DNA from: Whalleya microplaca
Taxonomy: Eukaryota; Ascomycota; Sordariomycetes; Xylariales; Xylariaceae
Assembly (NCBI GenBank): GCA_022497155.1
Contig: MU385720.1
Span: 310,001 to 374,000, forward strand
Length of the DNA: 64,000 nucleotides
Direction: 5' to 3'
This document shows positions 37,453 through 49,626 of this stretch, piece by piece (the stretch's first letter is position 1; each line of letters opens with the position of its first letter). A model generated the notes under the pieces. The model was not told the DNA's origin. It saw only the letters and a program-made list of their open reading frames with translations, and made no database searches. Made by a program: the position numbers and the translations under genes.

Positions 37453-38293
37453 GGTGTTGCTTAATTGAGCAGAGTTCTCAGGGATTGCTTGTCCTTCTTT
37501 CTGTTTGCTTCGCGACTTAAACCAGGCCGGGTTGTCTTAAGTCGTGTAATCGTCAAGGAGGCAGGGTGGAATGTACACTTTATCAAGGACCAGGTCGGGT
37601 GAGGACAATGGCAATAAAATGAACGTGGCAAGACAGGTCAGCAACCTCAAAACAATGAAGCAATCTTCCCTGAATTGAATATTTTAAATGAGTGGCTTGG
37701 TGAATATTCACCTTAACAATGAGTGACGAGCGAAAGTGCTTCCGGTCAGAAAAAAAACCTCGACGGTGAACAAAGCGCAAAGATGCAGACCTGAAGTATT
37801 AAAAGAGTGGAAGGAAGACAGGTGTGGAAAAGGGATGGTTGAATGAAATTATAGTAGGACTTGGCGGCATGGGGATGGGGGCTTGCTGGGGGGGAGTGAG
37901 AGGCGTAGGTTCGTCTCATGATAGACACCCCCCTCGAAGATATACATGGGGCCTGGGGAGCTGATTGGCTGCATTCCATAATTAGGAGAGAATTTGAAGT
38001 TGCACACACCAACCAGCAATGGCCCAGGCTCCATCCAAAGTGGCACATGCATTCTGTACCTGCTGTACCTGCATCGACAGATATGAGTGACCTCCGATTA
38101 CCGCCGGAATTGGGTGGGATCCTGTGTACCCCAAAGCACGCTAGGATCAGGGGGATCTGCGTCTAAGCCAGCAATGCAGCTGGAGATCCGGATAGGGACA
38201 CTACTTGGAGTTGATCTAGCTACGGCCCTTTCATTCCATATCAGGCGTGATCACCACCACTGCTACCCACTCGTGTAATGAGGCCCCATCCCT
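37453..38293. other. intergenic, Tos1-like gene upstream region
   Basis: Likely holds the promoter of the Tos1-like gene. Nothing else is seen up to the MITE insertion. Confidence 0.5.
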
Positions 38294-38805
38294 TAGCCCA
38301 CCTAAAACTCCCTCCCTTTTTTCCTAAAACTCCCCCCCCTCTCCACTTAGTATAGCGCCATCATACGCTGGCACAGGTAACCTCTCAGATTAGTATGTAG
38401 ATCAGTGTCGATTGGTGAAATTACAATATGCCTGGCCTGCTGGCTATGTATATACCTAAGGTATGTAGTCATTCTGTATCCCATTTATGTCAATTGCAAT
38501 TACAGGCTCCTTTAATACTTGCTATCTGTAATACCTACTTACTTAAGTAGTTGGCTATTATAGTATCTTTTATATCGACTGATTATGTAAGCTAATGTTG
38601 CTTAAAAGCAATTAAATACTGCTAATACAAAAATACCATTAAGTAATACGCGTTAGATGCCTCCAGCGCGTACGGTATTTACATATACGTAATACATCTC
38701 ATCTACATATTAATCTGGAGGGGTACTTATGTCAGCGGCATACTTTGGTACTGAGTGGAGAGGGGGGAGTTTTAGGAAAAAAGGGAGGGAGTTTTAGGTG
38801 GGCTA
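38294..38805. mobile_element. 512-bp non-autonomous hAT-type MITE with 8-bp target duplication
   Basis: Terminal inverted repeats of about 58 bp begin TAGCCCACCTAAAACTCCC at 38294 and end with its complement at 38805. They differ mainly in a C-run (eight versus six C). Each arm contains the motif CCTAAAACTCCC twice. The element is flanked by the direct repeat CCATCCCT at 38286-38293 and 38806-38813. An 8-bp duplication is typical of the hAT superfamily. The AT-rich core has no coding frame. Near-identical arms and an intact duplication suggest a fairly recent insertion. Confidence 0.9.
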
Positions 38806-38813
38806 CCATCCCT

Positions 38814-40943
38814 CATCAGGATTATTGCCTAGTAACGGGCTCTTGCACGCTCGTGTACACGTACTACTTGTATGTAAAATCGGTTTGGCTCATCTCATCT
38901 GCTGGTTCTACTCTAACGGCCTTCCACTTTTCCAGTATCAAGCTTTTTGGTCCTGTTGTGATCGACTCGATCAGCAATCGACCATTGGAATCTTGCGATA
39001 TCCAGAACACGCGATGGCGCACGTAAATTCATGTCAATCCGGGGCAAGCCGATCTCAACGGGACTTTCGTTCTCATTTCTCACGCCTTGTGGGACCAGCA
39101 TAGGGAGGATGTCGACGGATCAAGAAAGTGAGTTTGCCAAATCTACAGCGACTTCAGATGGTCAGCAGTGATGACAAGAGCCGGATAGAGACATTTTATT
39201 AGACGGGGGGAAATTATCTGATCATTCTAGTCGACTTGGTGACGTCTCAACAATGCGGGCGGATATTGGACGGCACAATCTTATTAGAACCTACCTAATA
39301 ATCAGTAGCGGCCAGGCGGTGCCAGTCAATTGATGTGACGGACCGATAGACATCTCACGCGCCATACGCCAGTAATAATTGACAGGTGGTTTTCCGACTT
39401 TTTCTTCCTCCTGCCGTTCTTTTTGACTTAGGTAATAACTCTTAAACTAATAAAAATCAATCTGACTAACACCATTCACATACATACTCTAGTCAGGCCA
39501 AGCTGCTTGGGCTTCTTGGAGTTCGATAAGAGTAATACACTACTTCCGGCTGTAGGACGTAGTCCCATGCTTGGTGCAGTGAGCTAGTAAAAGGATCTAA
39601 ATTGACAACTGAAGTGCTGAGTTGGCCTAGATGGATTTCAATCACCATTATGGATTTCTTGCTTTGATTCAATCTCACTGCACCGAAGACGACACGTCAT
39701 CCTGCAGGTGATATGTTGTGAGACAGTTTTTAGTTTGTAGATATGTGGTACATTCGTAGGTGGGATTATCGCATCACCACATATTTATTCGCGCATTTTT
39801 ACACTCAAGGGCTCATTTCCATTCTACATATATAGGCATCATTACCTTCACTTTTGTTCTTAAAGCACTTATTCGAAAACTTTACCCTGAGAATCATTTA
39901 ATCATTCCCGTCTATGCATTGCTGTTGAATAGGCCGAGGTTGCTGATTAGTTTCGCTCATGTTCTAGCTGTCGTGTTCTGATCACTGCATAATGAAGTCA
40001 TTCAACATTGCACACAGAACTGCGGTGAATGCTCTCTAGTGGTTTTGATAGGGTTTGCTGCATACACTGCCGAAGCGCGCGGGGATTTGCATCATTGTCA
40101 GACCGGGAACAATATTTGTCTCTCATCCCCACCGGAGACAATGCTGCAGGTACCCAACCCTCCGCATGATTGACTACGGATTAAGCTTATCGCCAATTGC
40201 AATCTACTCACGGGAAGGCGAGCTACTAGTACTAATAAATCGAAGTCAATTAGCGCTGTTCGGAATCGGACCTAACCTCACTTTAGTAGCCACAGTTCGG
40301 GCCATAGGAGAGAAAGACGGGCCTCACGCCTGTGAGAACTCTTTTTTACTCAATACATTGGACGGAGTGTCCACTATACCGATTAGTCACCGACCAAAGA
40401 GATTACTAGGGTCTCTGTTTGACCTGGCCTAATGCACGTCATTTTCCATTAACTAAGTGGCATCTGTTGGCTTACAACGACATGGACACTGCTCGTGGGT
40501 ATCTCCTCGTCTTACGTGCAACGAACACTCCTATCGAACCACGTGTTGAATGTACCACATTACACGGCTGTCCAACAAAATGTATCCGCATGTTTGCAGG
40601 ACTGCTTTGAGTCCTGTGTCCTGTGTCCTGTGTCCCCAGGGTAGAAGTGAGAGCCAAGCAAACCAGTTTTCACCGATGAGACCAGGAGTTATTACTGCTT
40701 GAACTCTGGAGTTCCTTCATGAGATGTAATGAGCGTCGTAACTATGAAAATTACACATCTCTCGCAAACTCCATGATATTACGTTGATTAATAATGCCCT
40801 AGTATGAGCTAAATACAAGGTACTCCGTCGTCTGACAGGAGCTCTCATTAAGGCAGTGAGACCGTCTTTCCGGATTATGTATGAGCCCTACCGTGTTCTC
40901 CATTAATAGATAAGATCCGCTCCCAGCATGAGTGCTTTCAGAG
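38814..40943. other. intergenic, no gene seen
   Basis: About 2.1 kb between the MITE and the 3' end of the gene at 40944. A frame at 40055-40432 (+) is open for 125 codons but matches no family. Confidence 0.5.
40611..40635. repeat. short tandem repeat, GTCCTGT units
   Basis: Three perfect 7-base units followed by a partial fourth. Confidence 0.9.
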
Positions 40944-41926
40944 TTAGACGGGCGACTCGATCTTTTTCTTAACCCGACGCTCACGTTTGATACTGAGCTT
41001 GAATTTCGATGCCTCCTTATATATGCCAAAGAACGGGTGGCAAGCAAACCCAATAGTGCCTTACGCAGTCAGTGGAAGCAATGTCAACTGCACATGGTAT
41101 ATCTTTGGAACTCACCGGACGCAGGTTTGAAAATAATGTTACCCAAGCCTTGAGCAAAACCTTTGAAGAACCCCTTGAAACCTTCCTTCCTGGCACACTT
41201 GTAAGGCAGTGTAATCCAGTCGGTCGCGCCATCCCAGATACCGAAGAACAGACCCTATAGACATGCTTAGCCTTCTCATCTCGGTAGGTATGTACGTATG
41301 TATACATATACGCCACAGAGGTGCGAGAGAAGAATATTAATAAAAAAAATCCTTACCGTGAAGGCGGCCACACAGCCAGTTGCAAAGCCCGTGATCTTAG
41401 GCCACGGCCGCACCGACTCGTCCTTATACAAGACCGGGATGTAATAAAGGACCTTGGCGATCCCGTGCCCGAACACCAGCGGGATCTTCAGCGCGCCTCC
41501 TATTATGTATCCTATGCCCTTCAGCATGTCCCACCACGACACCCAGAATGGATGGCACTCATCATCGCCATCGTCTACCTCGAGTTGCGTGTCGGCGCTC
41601 GTCCGTGGCATCTCCCGGTACGGCGGCGGCGCGCGGCTAGCTGTTGGCGCTGGCGCTGGCGCTGGCGCTGCGACTGCCTCCGGCGGTACCACCGTCGGCG
41701 CTTGCGAGGTCGTTGACCTGTCCTGCGGCGACGCCGTGCTGAGGGCCATTTCGTCTACACCTGCCATGAACTTCATGCCGTAATCTCGGCGGCCCGCGAG
41801 AGATAGTTGGGAGGTGGTTGTGGAGACCGGTCGGCTCTGGCTAACATATTGTGCATCGGCGTCTGTGTAAACCGGCTCCGAGTTCATAGCCTCAGAATAC
41901 GGCTGGTGCTCGACGACTTGGGTCAT
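40944..41926 (-). CDS. conserved fungal protein resembling the tail region of sterol-glucosyltransferase-like proteins
   Basis: Three exons: 41926-41357, 41254-41116 and 41059-40944, 274 aa, with introns of 102 and 56 nt. Residues 1-110 are a low-complexity, Ser/Thr/Pro/Ala-rich region with a PPPY motif. Then comes WWDMLKGIGYIIGGALKIPLVFGHGIAKV, YIPVLYKDESVRPWPKITGFATGC, and across introns GLFFGIWDGATDWITLPYKCARKEG, FFKGFAQGLGNIIFKPASG and FGIYKEASKFK. This Gly-rich amphipathic series, with TxPYKGAKKEG-like and KGxGKGxG-like blocks, recalls the segment after the catalytic domain in fungal UDP-glucose:sterol glucosyltransferase-like proteins. There is no transferase domain here. Frame choice for the last exon rests on that resemblance. 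Function is unknown; membrane association is likely. Confidence 0.8.
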
Positions 41927-44180
41927 GGCGGCTAAGTACCTATAAGCTGATACTAACCGAAGATGTTTCGCCTGATCGAGGCGTACGGAGTGGACAGCTT
42001 TGGTCCATATAGCGTGGAAAGACTCGCCGCAATAACTACCTACGTGACGACTGCCTCAGCCGGGGGGGATGGATTTATTATGTATGCGACGGGCCATGTT
42101 GAGTGAAGTGACCCACCCAGACTTCCGAATAGACGGAGGTTCCCAGATTCCACGATAGACTGCTGGACCGATGCGGAATTCGCCCACTCTCGCGACGCAG
42201 CCGCAATCCTATGTCGATCGCTCTAGGCACCCAAATAATCTCTGAGGCAATTGGCCGGAGGCGGTCGACAACCACGGGGGCGCAGCCAATCGGTTACGTT
42301 TCATACCCCGATCGGTTGTAGTGGCACAGCACAGCATCTCACCACCCGTACGGTTATTCCGTACTCGACGAGAGCCCGTGTTCTGCCAAAATGCGAGAAG
42401 TCTCGTATTTAGGAAGGTGGACAGATATGTTAGGCTGCGACTAATTGACCTAGCATCTTGGGTCTAGTCGATATGTTACCTAGTTGTTTGCTATAAGTCG
42501 TCGTAGGCCGTCTTGACCACATTAGCGCAGGCACACCAAGGATATCAATGCACCTAAATCGATCAATATTCTCGAAATAGTTGTTGTAGGCTTGAGGGTG
42601 AGAATGTATTGACGGCCTGTTCATTCCAATCCAGAAAGTCTTCAATGTCGGCCTGTTGCTCTGTTCAATACGATTCTGCCGAGCTTACTTAAGTATGCAT
42701 CCGGAATGGGCTACTATGATGCACTCACTTTAGATGTCCTGCCGACTGCAGTAGCACATATATCAAGCAGGAGCCTTCATGTGGAAGCCATATAAACCAT
42801 CCACTCCAGTTCCAAGTTCTTCATATTTGGTCTATGACCATGCAATGGATTAGCTTTCGAGTAGCCTAGATATTACTTCCCTTCGCTCACCGACGTACTG
42901 CTTCAGTGCGGTCAGGTTTCTCCTCCATCATAGTAACTTTCCAAGTTCACTATGTAATAATGTATCACACATCAGACAGAGAAGAAAAATAGTATCAGCT
43001 AAGCTCTATTGACCTCTACTGAACTCTAATTCTAACTCTAAGTTAAAATGTTTTTACTTGTAATTAATCACTAGGAAGGCCATTCTTGCGTGTATCTAAC
43101 TCATAAGTAGCCTATAGGCTGGATTCTACGACTGATAGCTGTATTGCCACCTCTTTCCTAATGTTCCTGTCAAAGCAGCGCAGTTCAACAAGAAGACAGG
43201 TATTTCCTCTCTCTCCATTTTCTCCCCACACACTACCACTACTATATAGAACACCGTAGCGTATAGCCTAGGGTTCCTATTGCTACCTTTAAAGATTGAT
43301 AATAATATAGCTCCAAATGGCACCTTTATTAATATTGTTGCTACCAGAAATAAAAGTACTCCCTATAAAATATTCCAATAATATAAACAAGATAGTCCTT
43401 TTCTACGTACCATTATTTTTATTATATATAGGGACAGTACGAACAATTTCGGACTAGGTACATCAAGAGAACTATTGGAGATGTAAGAAAGTCTAGGGAT
43501 CTTGAATGCTTACCAACCTAGTAGTATCAGGCATAAGATATACACATCAACTATAGAGTTTCAGGACAATCCTAAAAGTATGTAGCTGGGATATGTGATA
43601 CTACACAATGGCGGGGTCTCTAAGTATTGTGTCCGTCATAGGTACGTAGGGCTGCTTGGTAGCTGGCTAAAGTGAATTGTGGATTAATGCTGTGTAATTA
43701 TTAGGATGACCTTAGTGGGTGAATCTCCATACATCATCCTACCATACCTACCAAGGTACCACTCATGTTTTTGGTTCTGACTTCCCCCAGATAAGGTAGG
43801 CTCTATGTTACATGCTTACATACATGAGGTTCCACAAAGTCAGCCGCATGAACGACATCTAACTACAGAGTACCTTAAATCTTAGTAAAATCATCATCAT
43901 ATACAAGTGTAGATACTTTCAGGGGCTGTATATAGCAAGGTTTACAGGGGCTGGTCGTTTCCCCTTGTCTAGACGTCAAACGTACCAGCGAACCAATTAC
44001 TTGTAGCTGTATAGCTATGATAGGTAGCGCTCGCATGTTTTTAATGCTCATAATTCATTTATTGGGATAATCATGAGCTCGTTAAGCTGACTAGACTCAG
44101 AGTAAGCAGCTTCGGGGGTATCATATCTTAAACTCCTTCCTTTTAACTCAAAGCTTCTCTGGAAATATGGACGAGGGCCA
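41927..44180. other. intergenic, AT-rich in its right half
   Basis: About 2.2 kb without a supported gene. From about 42.9 to 43.5 kb the sequence is AT-rich and stop-dense, possibly old repeat DNA, but no transposon domain is readable. Confidence 0.5.
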
Positions 44181-45305
44181 TTAGACGTTCTGCTGTCGCT
44201 CCTCTGAAGCAAAAACATCAGTCTGTGCCCTAGCTTCCTCATTGCTTTTAACTGGACTGAGATGAATAGCATCGTCGCCACCAAACTCGCCAGTAAATAA
44301 TGTCGTGGCGTCTGATTGGAACTGGTTCACTCTTCGATTCGGGACCCTTGAGCGAGGGACGTTCCTCAGAGTGTCAGGTTTAGAGGATGGTTTCAGGCCC
44401 CTCAACTGCCTGACTAAGGGCTTCAGCATCGGTATAGAGGCACATACCAACCCCAGGCTCGACTCCAACGTGGTCCAGATAGCGAACGACAGGGAATCCC
44501 ACTGCGCGTACTTGGGATTCAGGAATTCCCAAGCCACAGCCATCCTTGTCAAAGAAGCGCACGCCACGAAAATACCCAGAGTGAGCACAAATGCAAGTCC
44601 GGCTTTCTGCCCAATGGGGAGGTGCATCTTTATGATGTGTGGGAGCACCAGGCCAATCATCCAGAGGTCGGTGGTCGTATGCAAAACGGCTGACGCCGTC
44701 ATAATCGGATAGTACGTTAGGCAAGTACCTACCCTGATGTCGAACTCGTACACATTTTCCACCGGGTTGCAGAGGAAAAAAGTCAGCAGGAAGAAGACCG
44801 TACCATACACCGTGACAGTGGCCATGGTGATGAAGATGAGAAGTTGTTGATTGGGCAATTTTAGGATCCGCAGATAGAAGAATAATATGCTGATTTTCGT
44901 CAAAACCAAGCATACTTGGTAGCAGCTTATCGTTGCGTAAGACAGCCTGATGCCGATTGGCCGTAATCGTAGTGGGATGTTTGAAAACTTGTGTCCAAGC
45001 CCGTAAACCGTTTCGACGCATACGATGGTGACGACAGCAACGGCGAATAGCCACGCAAGTAATATGAATCCGTCATCCCAGGAATAGTTCTTTAGAAGAA
45101 GCCTAGAGTAGAGGCGACCTGCTACTATGAGGCTGGCAAAGACTAACGGAATTATGACTCCGGCTAGGATATCGGAGACTTCGGAGGGCCCCGTGAGCTG
45201 CACATTGTAAGCGACTATGATCACCTGGGAATTTGGCTTTGCAAGAGCTAACGTCGTAGTTTAATGAGCATCATTGCTTACCTCGAGAGGTGCCTGTTTC
45301 GCCAT
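44181..45305 (-). CDS. seven-TM fungal rhodopsin-domain (Pth11-like) membrane protein
   Basis: A tiny first exon (45305-45282, MAKQAPLE) is joined over a 57-nt intron to 45224-44181, giving 355 aa. Without this exon the long frame has no ATG, only GTG. Seven membrane helices span about residues 20-285. Typical blocks are SWDDGFILLAW, VYGLGHK, YATISCYQVCLVLTKISILFFYLRIL, FFLCNPVE, TASAVLHTTTDLWMIGLVLP and the final WTTLESSLGLVCASIPMLKPL. The tail (about 290-355) is cytosolic and polar. The family is huge in plant-associated and saprobic Pezizomycotina; Pth11 itself senses surfaces, but this protein has no CFEM domain. Ligand and signalling role are unknown. Confidence 0.9.
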
Positions 45306-46307
45306 AGGATAGACGGTGTAAAAGAAAATCTAGAGGAAGATTGCTGCAGACCTGGTGGTGAGGGATAATATGATTGTTATTTTGCTTACATCCTAATAAT
45401 CAATCAGATGGACACCGACGTCAAGATATAAGACGGAACTTCAGCTCTCCTTCCACTCCCTTTGGCGGTACAGCCATTGCTTTTTCCCCAAGCAATACCA
45501 TGGCAATTTCTCGGTGAGTTGCAGTTGTTATTATGTACATGGGTACTGGGGCAATTGTTCTTTTGTAAGCATTGGTTGGCTGATGAGGGTTAGCTCGACT
45601 AGGATGATTCCATCATAGTTCAATTGAACTGTCACCTCCCGATGATATGGCTCTCCGCCAATTGAGGGCGTTGCCACATGCTCGTGTTAATGTGGAATAT
45701 TCACAATGTAACACTCGGTAGAAAGACTGCATAACACGCTATTGGGCATGCTACGCATTAGTATTCTAGTAGAACCGAGTACCCGTCACTATGTATACCT
45801 ACATATACTATGTATTGAGTATAGAGCTGACTCATCAATATCATGATAACTATCCAATTGCCAGCTTGCTCTTTGTGGGGATCTCATGTTTAAGGACAGG
45901 GATCTCAATACATAAAAGAATTGGACAAGCTGCCGGCTTGGCAAAGGATTCGTGCTAGTGGAAAAAACCATTGCAGAGGGCTGGGTTCCGTACTACCTAG
46001 ATTCCTAAAGATAGTATCTCAATGGCAGCCAAGAGGACTAGAACGGCTGCTTATTTGTTGCGAGTTGTAATGAATATAACCAAGTGCAATTGTGCGGTTT
46101 ACTGTTATATACCTACCCTTAACAAAATACTGGTACAAAACCATAGAATCTTCGCAGGTTCCACATGTCAATTACCCCGGCGCGAGAAGGCAAAATAGCC
46201 AACGCTAGTACGGATGTAGGCACTAGACTATAAATAAACACGGCACAGAGAGGACTGGGATTTAAATCACCTATGGCAGCCTGGGTGGTGAGCAGCCCTG
46301 GCAGCCC
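45306..46307. other. intergenic, no gene seen
   Basis: Contains the upstream region of the rhodopsin-domain gene. No other feature is supported. Confidence 0.5.
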
Positions 46308-46827
46308 ACCTAGAAATCCCATAGTCTTGTTCTACAAATTCACAACTCATATCGATATCGGCACAGACGTTATTTCGTACATAGGCTTTTATAGAAACGA
46401 GAACATAGATAATTGTCAATCAATGCGTAGAGCTGGTGATAATATAATTCCCTATTATATATATCAATATCTCACTTAAGCAGCAAGTCCTATAAGCGTT
46501 ATATGATTAGGGTTAAATTGCAGGTGAAGAATCAGGTTTTCGGGTTTAAGCTAAGGCCTCGGGTTATTGAAATAGAGTTGTGGCTGAGCTAATAATAGAG
46601 CTAGGTTCGCTGCCTAACAAGGCTATTGGTATTCGCTTTATTAGCTCATTTGGAATATGACTTTTGAGATGATTTGCATATATAGTAATACTAAACTGTA
46701 GAGTAAGTTCGGATAATTGACGCTGATTGTCATCAGTATATTATTTTGTATCAGAGACTTGACTGTGCAATGTCTGTGCATAACGAAGTAGTGGAATTTG
46801 TAGGAAATGACTATGGGATTTCTAGGT
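46308..46827. repeat. diverged inverted repeat pair, possible old MITE
   Basis: The left arm 46308-46372 and the right arm 46769-46827 are imperfect reverse complements. Shared blocks are ACCTAGAAATCCCATAGT, CTACAAATTC and GCACAGAC. The 396-bp spacer is AT-rich and non-coding. The total of 520 bp is MITE-sized, but I find no clear target duplication, so the outer limits are uncertain. Confidence 0.6.
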
Positions 46828-47482
46828 TCGCCGCAATTCGTCGAGGCATGCACGTGCCCACATGTTAACTCTTGTAGGATGTTGTACGAAAGGACACCAG
46901 TGAGGATACCTATCAAAGGCTAGCTAGTATTCCTAGGTGGATGATGATCTTTCCAGAGCGAGTTCGAAGATGTCCTTAGTTCGAGGTACACATGTCGCAT
47001 CTACGCTAGGATGAAATTCCATGTATTCCCAACCGTTCCTCGCCTCATAACCGTCTGGGTTGATTATAGGAAGCCCTGCGGTGTCTCTAGAGCCCAAAAG
47101 CTCATGAGTCGAGTCTTCTTTGCAATGACGTCCCTCAACGACTTTGGTAGGCTCCCCTAGCAAGAGCTAGCGTATAGATATCTGTTTTGAAATACCTAAA
47201 CAAGATGCGGTATGTCTTGTAGAAGTCAATTAGACTAACGTCAAGTTACAATATATGTTGCTAAAGAATTTTTTTATCTTGAGTGGCATATCATGATATT
47301 CCTCAAAATCTCAACTTTTATCAATTAGCAAGGAAAATACATACAGACCAACCCCTTATCTATATAATAAAGCATGACCGGTAAGATCATACACCAAAGA
47401 AACCTCCCCAACCAGCTCGAGCCCGTTCTACCAAGTTATCATCAGTCACCATCCTTACTTTCACCACGTCTGCAGGCCCCTC
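46828..47482. other. intergenic, no gene seen
   Basis: Downstream of the spherulin-like gene; nothing supported. Confidence 0.5.
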
Positions 47483-48373
47483 CTAGATTGCTCCCGCCAG
47501 TATCCCAACCCATTTCATAAAGTCAGGCGGAAAAGCAGAATAATTTCCTCCCCCTGATACTAGAGGTAAATCAGACAGATACAGGGTATCGACCACACCA
47601 GTGAAATTATTAGTCAAAGTACATAGGTGAGATTTAGTCGTAGCACAACCACCAGTGACATTATTCCAGGTGGCGTCTGTGGGCAGTCCATATATCATAG
47701 CGGAGAGTCTAGACGCAGCAACGCCATGATTATTTCCGTTGATAAATCCAGAGACATTGGAAGCTGTTGACGGTCCGTATTTCGAGCCCCAGACATTTTC
47801 GTAGACGAGAGTTTGATTGGCCATGGTATAGACTCCGGATGGCGTCTTTGTCCCTGGGTAGCGTGGATCGGGAAAGGCGGGTGTCGTGCCCGGGTTGAAA
47901 ATGAGCTCTGTAAAATTATCCAGGCGGGCATATGAAGCGACGTTATTCATTTGCCATAATGCGTCAGCGTTATCGGTAAGGACATCGTCGAAGAAGATCC
48001 CTCCGGAAGGAATGAGTGCTTTGGGCCCATAGAGCCAGGCATCAATATCAGCCACGATATCGTTATCGTTACGGCGATGATAGTTCGTATCAATGTATCC
48101 GAAGGTTTTTGCATTTGGATAGGTATTCAAAATAGTCATAGCTTTCACATGATTATCTAGATCGGCTTGTGAGAACCCAGCCTTCACGGGCCCACTACTT
48201 GGGTTTACGATGATCTTAAAGGTTAGGTGAGTATAGTTCCCCAATGCCCAATATAGAGGCTTCCATGCTCCCGGAGACGGGTATATATAGAGCGGGAAGA
48301 GAACCGAAGGTCGGGCGGAAGTTAAATAAAGACTTGGGAGGAGCAAGAGGAGGGATTGGCGGGGCAAAAACAT
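47483..48373 (-). CDS. secreted spherulin-4 family protein (Sph3/GH135-related)
   Basis: A single exon of 296 aa from the ATG at 48373; an upstream TTG is in frame but the ATG sits at a clear signal peptide (FLPRQSLLLLLPSLYLTSA). Spherulin-4 blocks follow in order: SVLFPLYIYPSPGAWKPLY, FKIIVNPSSGP, NAKTFGYIDTNYHRR, DIDAWLYG and IPSGGIFFDDV. The C-terminal half has many N-x-S/T sites. The family takes its name from a slime-mould spherulation protein. In Aspergillus, the homologous Sph3 (GH135) cleaves galactosaminogalactan and is needed to make it. Whether this one is active is unknown, but the acidic FFDD site is kept. It is divergent from the secreted propeller gene at 49627. Confidence 0.9.
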   Translation of the reverse strand: MFLPRQSLLLLLPSLYLTSARPSVLFPLYIYPSPGAWKPLYWALGNYTHLTFKIIVNPSSGPVKAGFSQADLDNHVKAMTILNTYPNAKTFGYIDTNYHRRNDNDIVADIDAWLYGPKALIPSGGIFFDDVLTDNADALWQMNNVASYARLDNFTELIFNPGTTPAFPDPRYPGTKTPSGVYTMANQTLVYENVWGSKYGPSTASNVSGFINGNNHGVAASRLSAMIYGLPTDATWNNVTGGCATTKSHLCTLTNNFTGVVDTLYLSDLPLVSGGGNYSAFPPDFMKWVGILAGAI

Positions 48374-49626
48374 ATTGACGAAATTCAATGAACGAGTGGG
48401 TGAATTTTTAATGGTCAGATCTGGTATTTGATTCAACAGTTTTCAACAGTCTATTGTCATTTTGATTTAGTCAAACTGGATATTCTCCTACTATTAATAC
48501 TTTGACGTATTATTTTGATACTTATCTGAATGTTGAGTCTAGAATGAGAATAGGATCGGACACACCAACTTCCAAGACATAGTCTCAGCCTCGCCAGCGA
48601 GGTCACCAATGAAACAAGCTGGCAAGTCACGTAAAATTTTGACCGATGACAAACCTGGTGGTCTCGCCAATCCTACCGAAGACTACGTGGCTAGGAAGCA
48701 CTAGTTTTATCCGCTAGATAAAACCCAAATGAGCACAAAACCAAGTCACTCTTATTATCCGATGTGCTAGAAGGATCTAATATGGTTGATATAATATTTA
48801 GACCTGTTACTAGACTCTCGGGGAAGCTATCGAGTTAATGACAGGCTGAGACTTTCTCCGAAAGGCGTAAATCTAGATGTTTGCGTCTTACTCGATCAAC
48901 AATCTTCAACCGAGTGAATTGCCGTGTATGTCGCATTATAGCGTAGCTGGTATACACCACACATGCGGTGGCTATATAGTGCAAGGCATTCGCCATGCAA
49001 GAGCTACATCAAAGTTTAGATATTTTCCTCATTACTATTTCTTTTATGACTTACTAGTGACTTTTTCTAATTAGATAACAATGCCCTTTTGGCGTGGAGT
49101 GGCCCACGCAAGAATGGGAAGTATCTAGTACGACTTACCAGACGGAATGGGCCCTATATGCGTGTGACTTCTTTGTAGACCCACACGGGGATTACGGATC
49201 TTACATCCCTTAACTGCCTTCAATAAGTACCTTTTCAATATACTGAGATAGATATAAGTGGAAATGAAAGCTGCATATCCATATCATTTCGGCGTTAGGT
49301 GTTCGGGTTTTATAAACTTGGGACCATGAACTACAACTTTTACTAACCATATTTCATTAAAAGCCTAAGTACACTTTATCGTGCTTACCGCTATGGGGGC
49401 GGATTGCGGGATCCAAGGTAGTCAGTCAGCTGGAAATCTGACTGTATTTCAAATGATTGAAAGGAGATTTAGACAGTAGCAATCTAGTACCACAGTTCTC
49501 AGAATAAGAGAAATCACAAGAGTTGAGAGTTGGTGAAATATAAACACGGTAGATTGCCAAGTTTACGACGCAGTAAACCCTCTCGCCTCACAGCTATTAG
49601 CAATCGGCTTCTGGGCTTTTCACGCA
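48374..49626. other. shared upstream region of two divergent secreted-protein genes
   Basis: About 1.25 kb between the starts at 48373 (-) and 49627 (+). It may hold promoters for both. No gene is seen inside. Confidence 0.5.
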
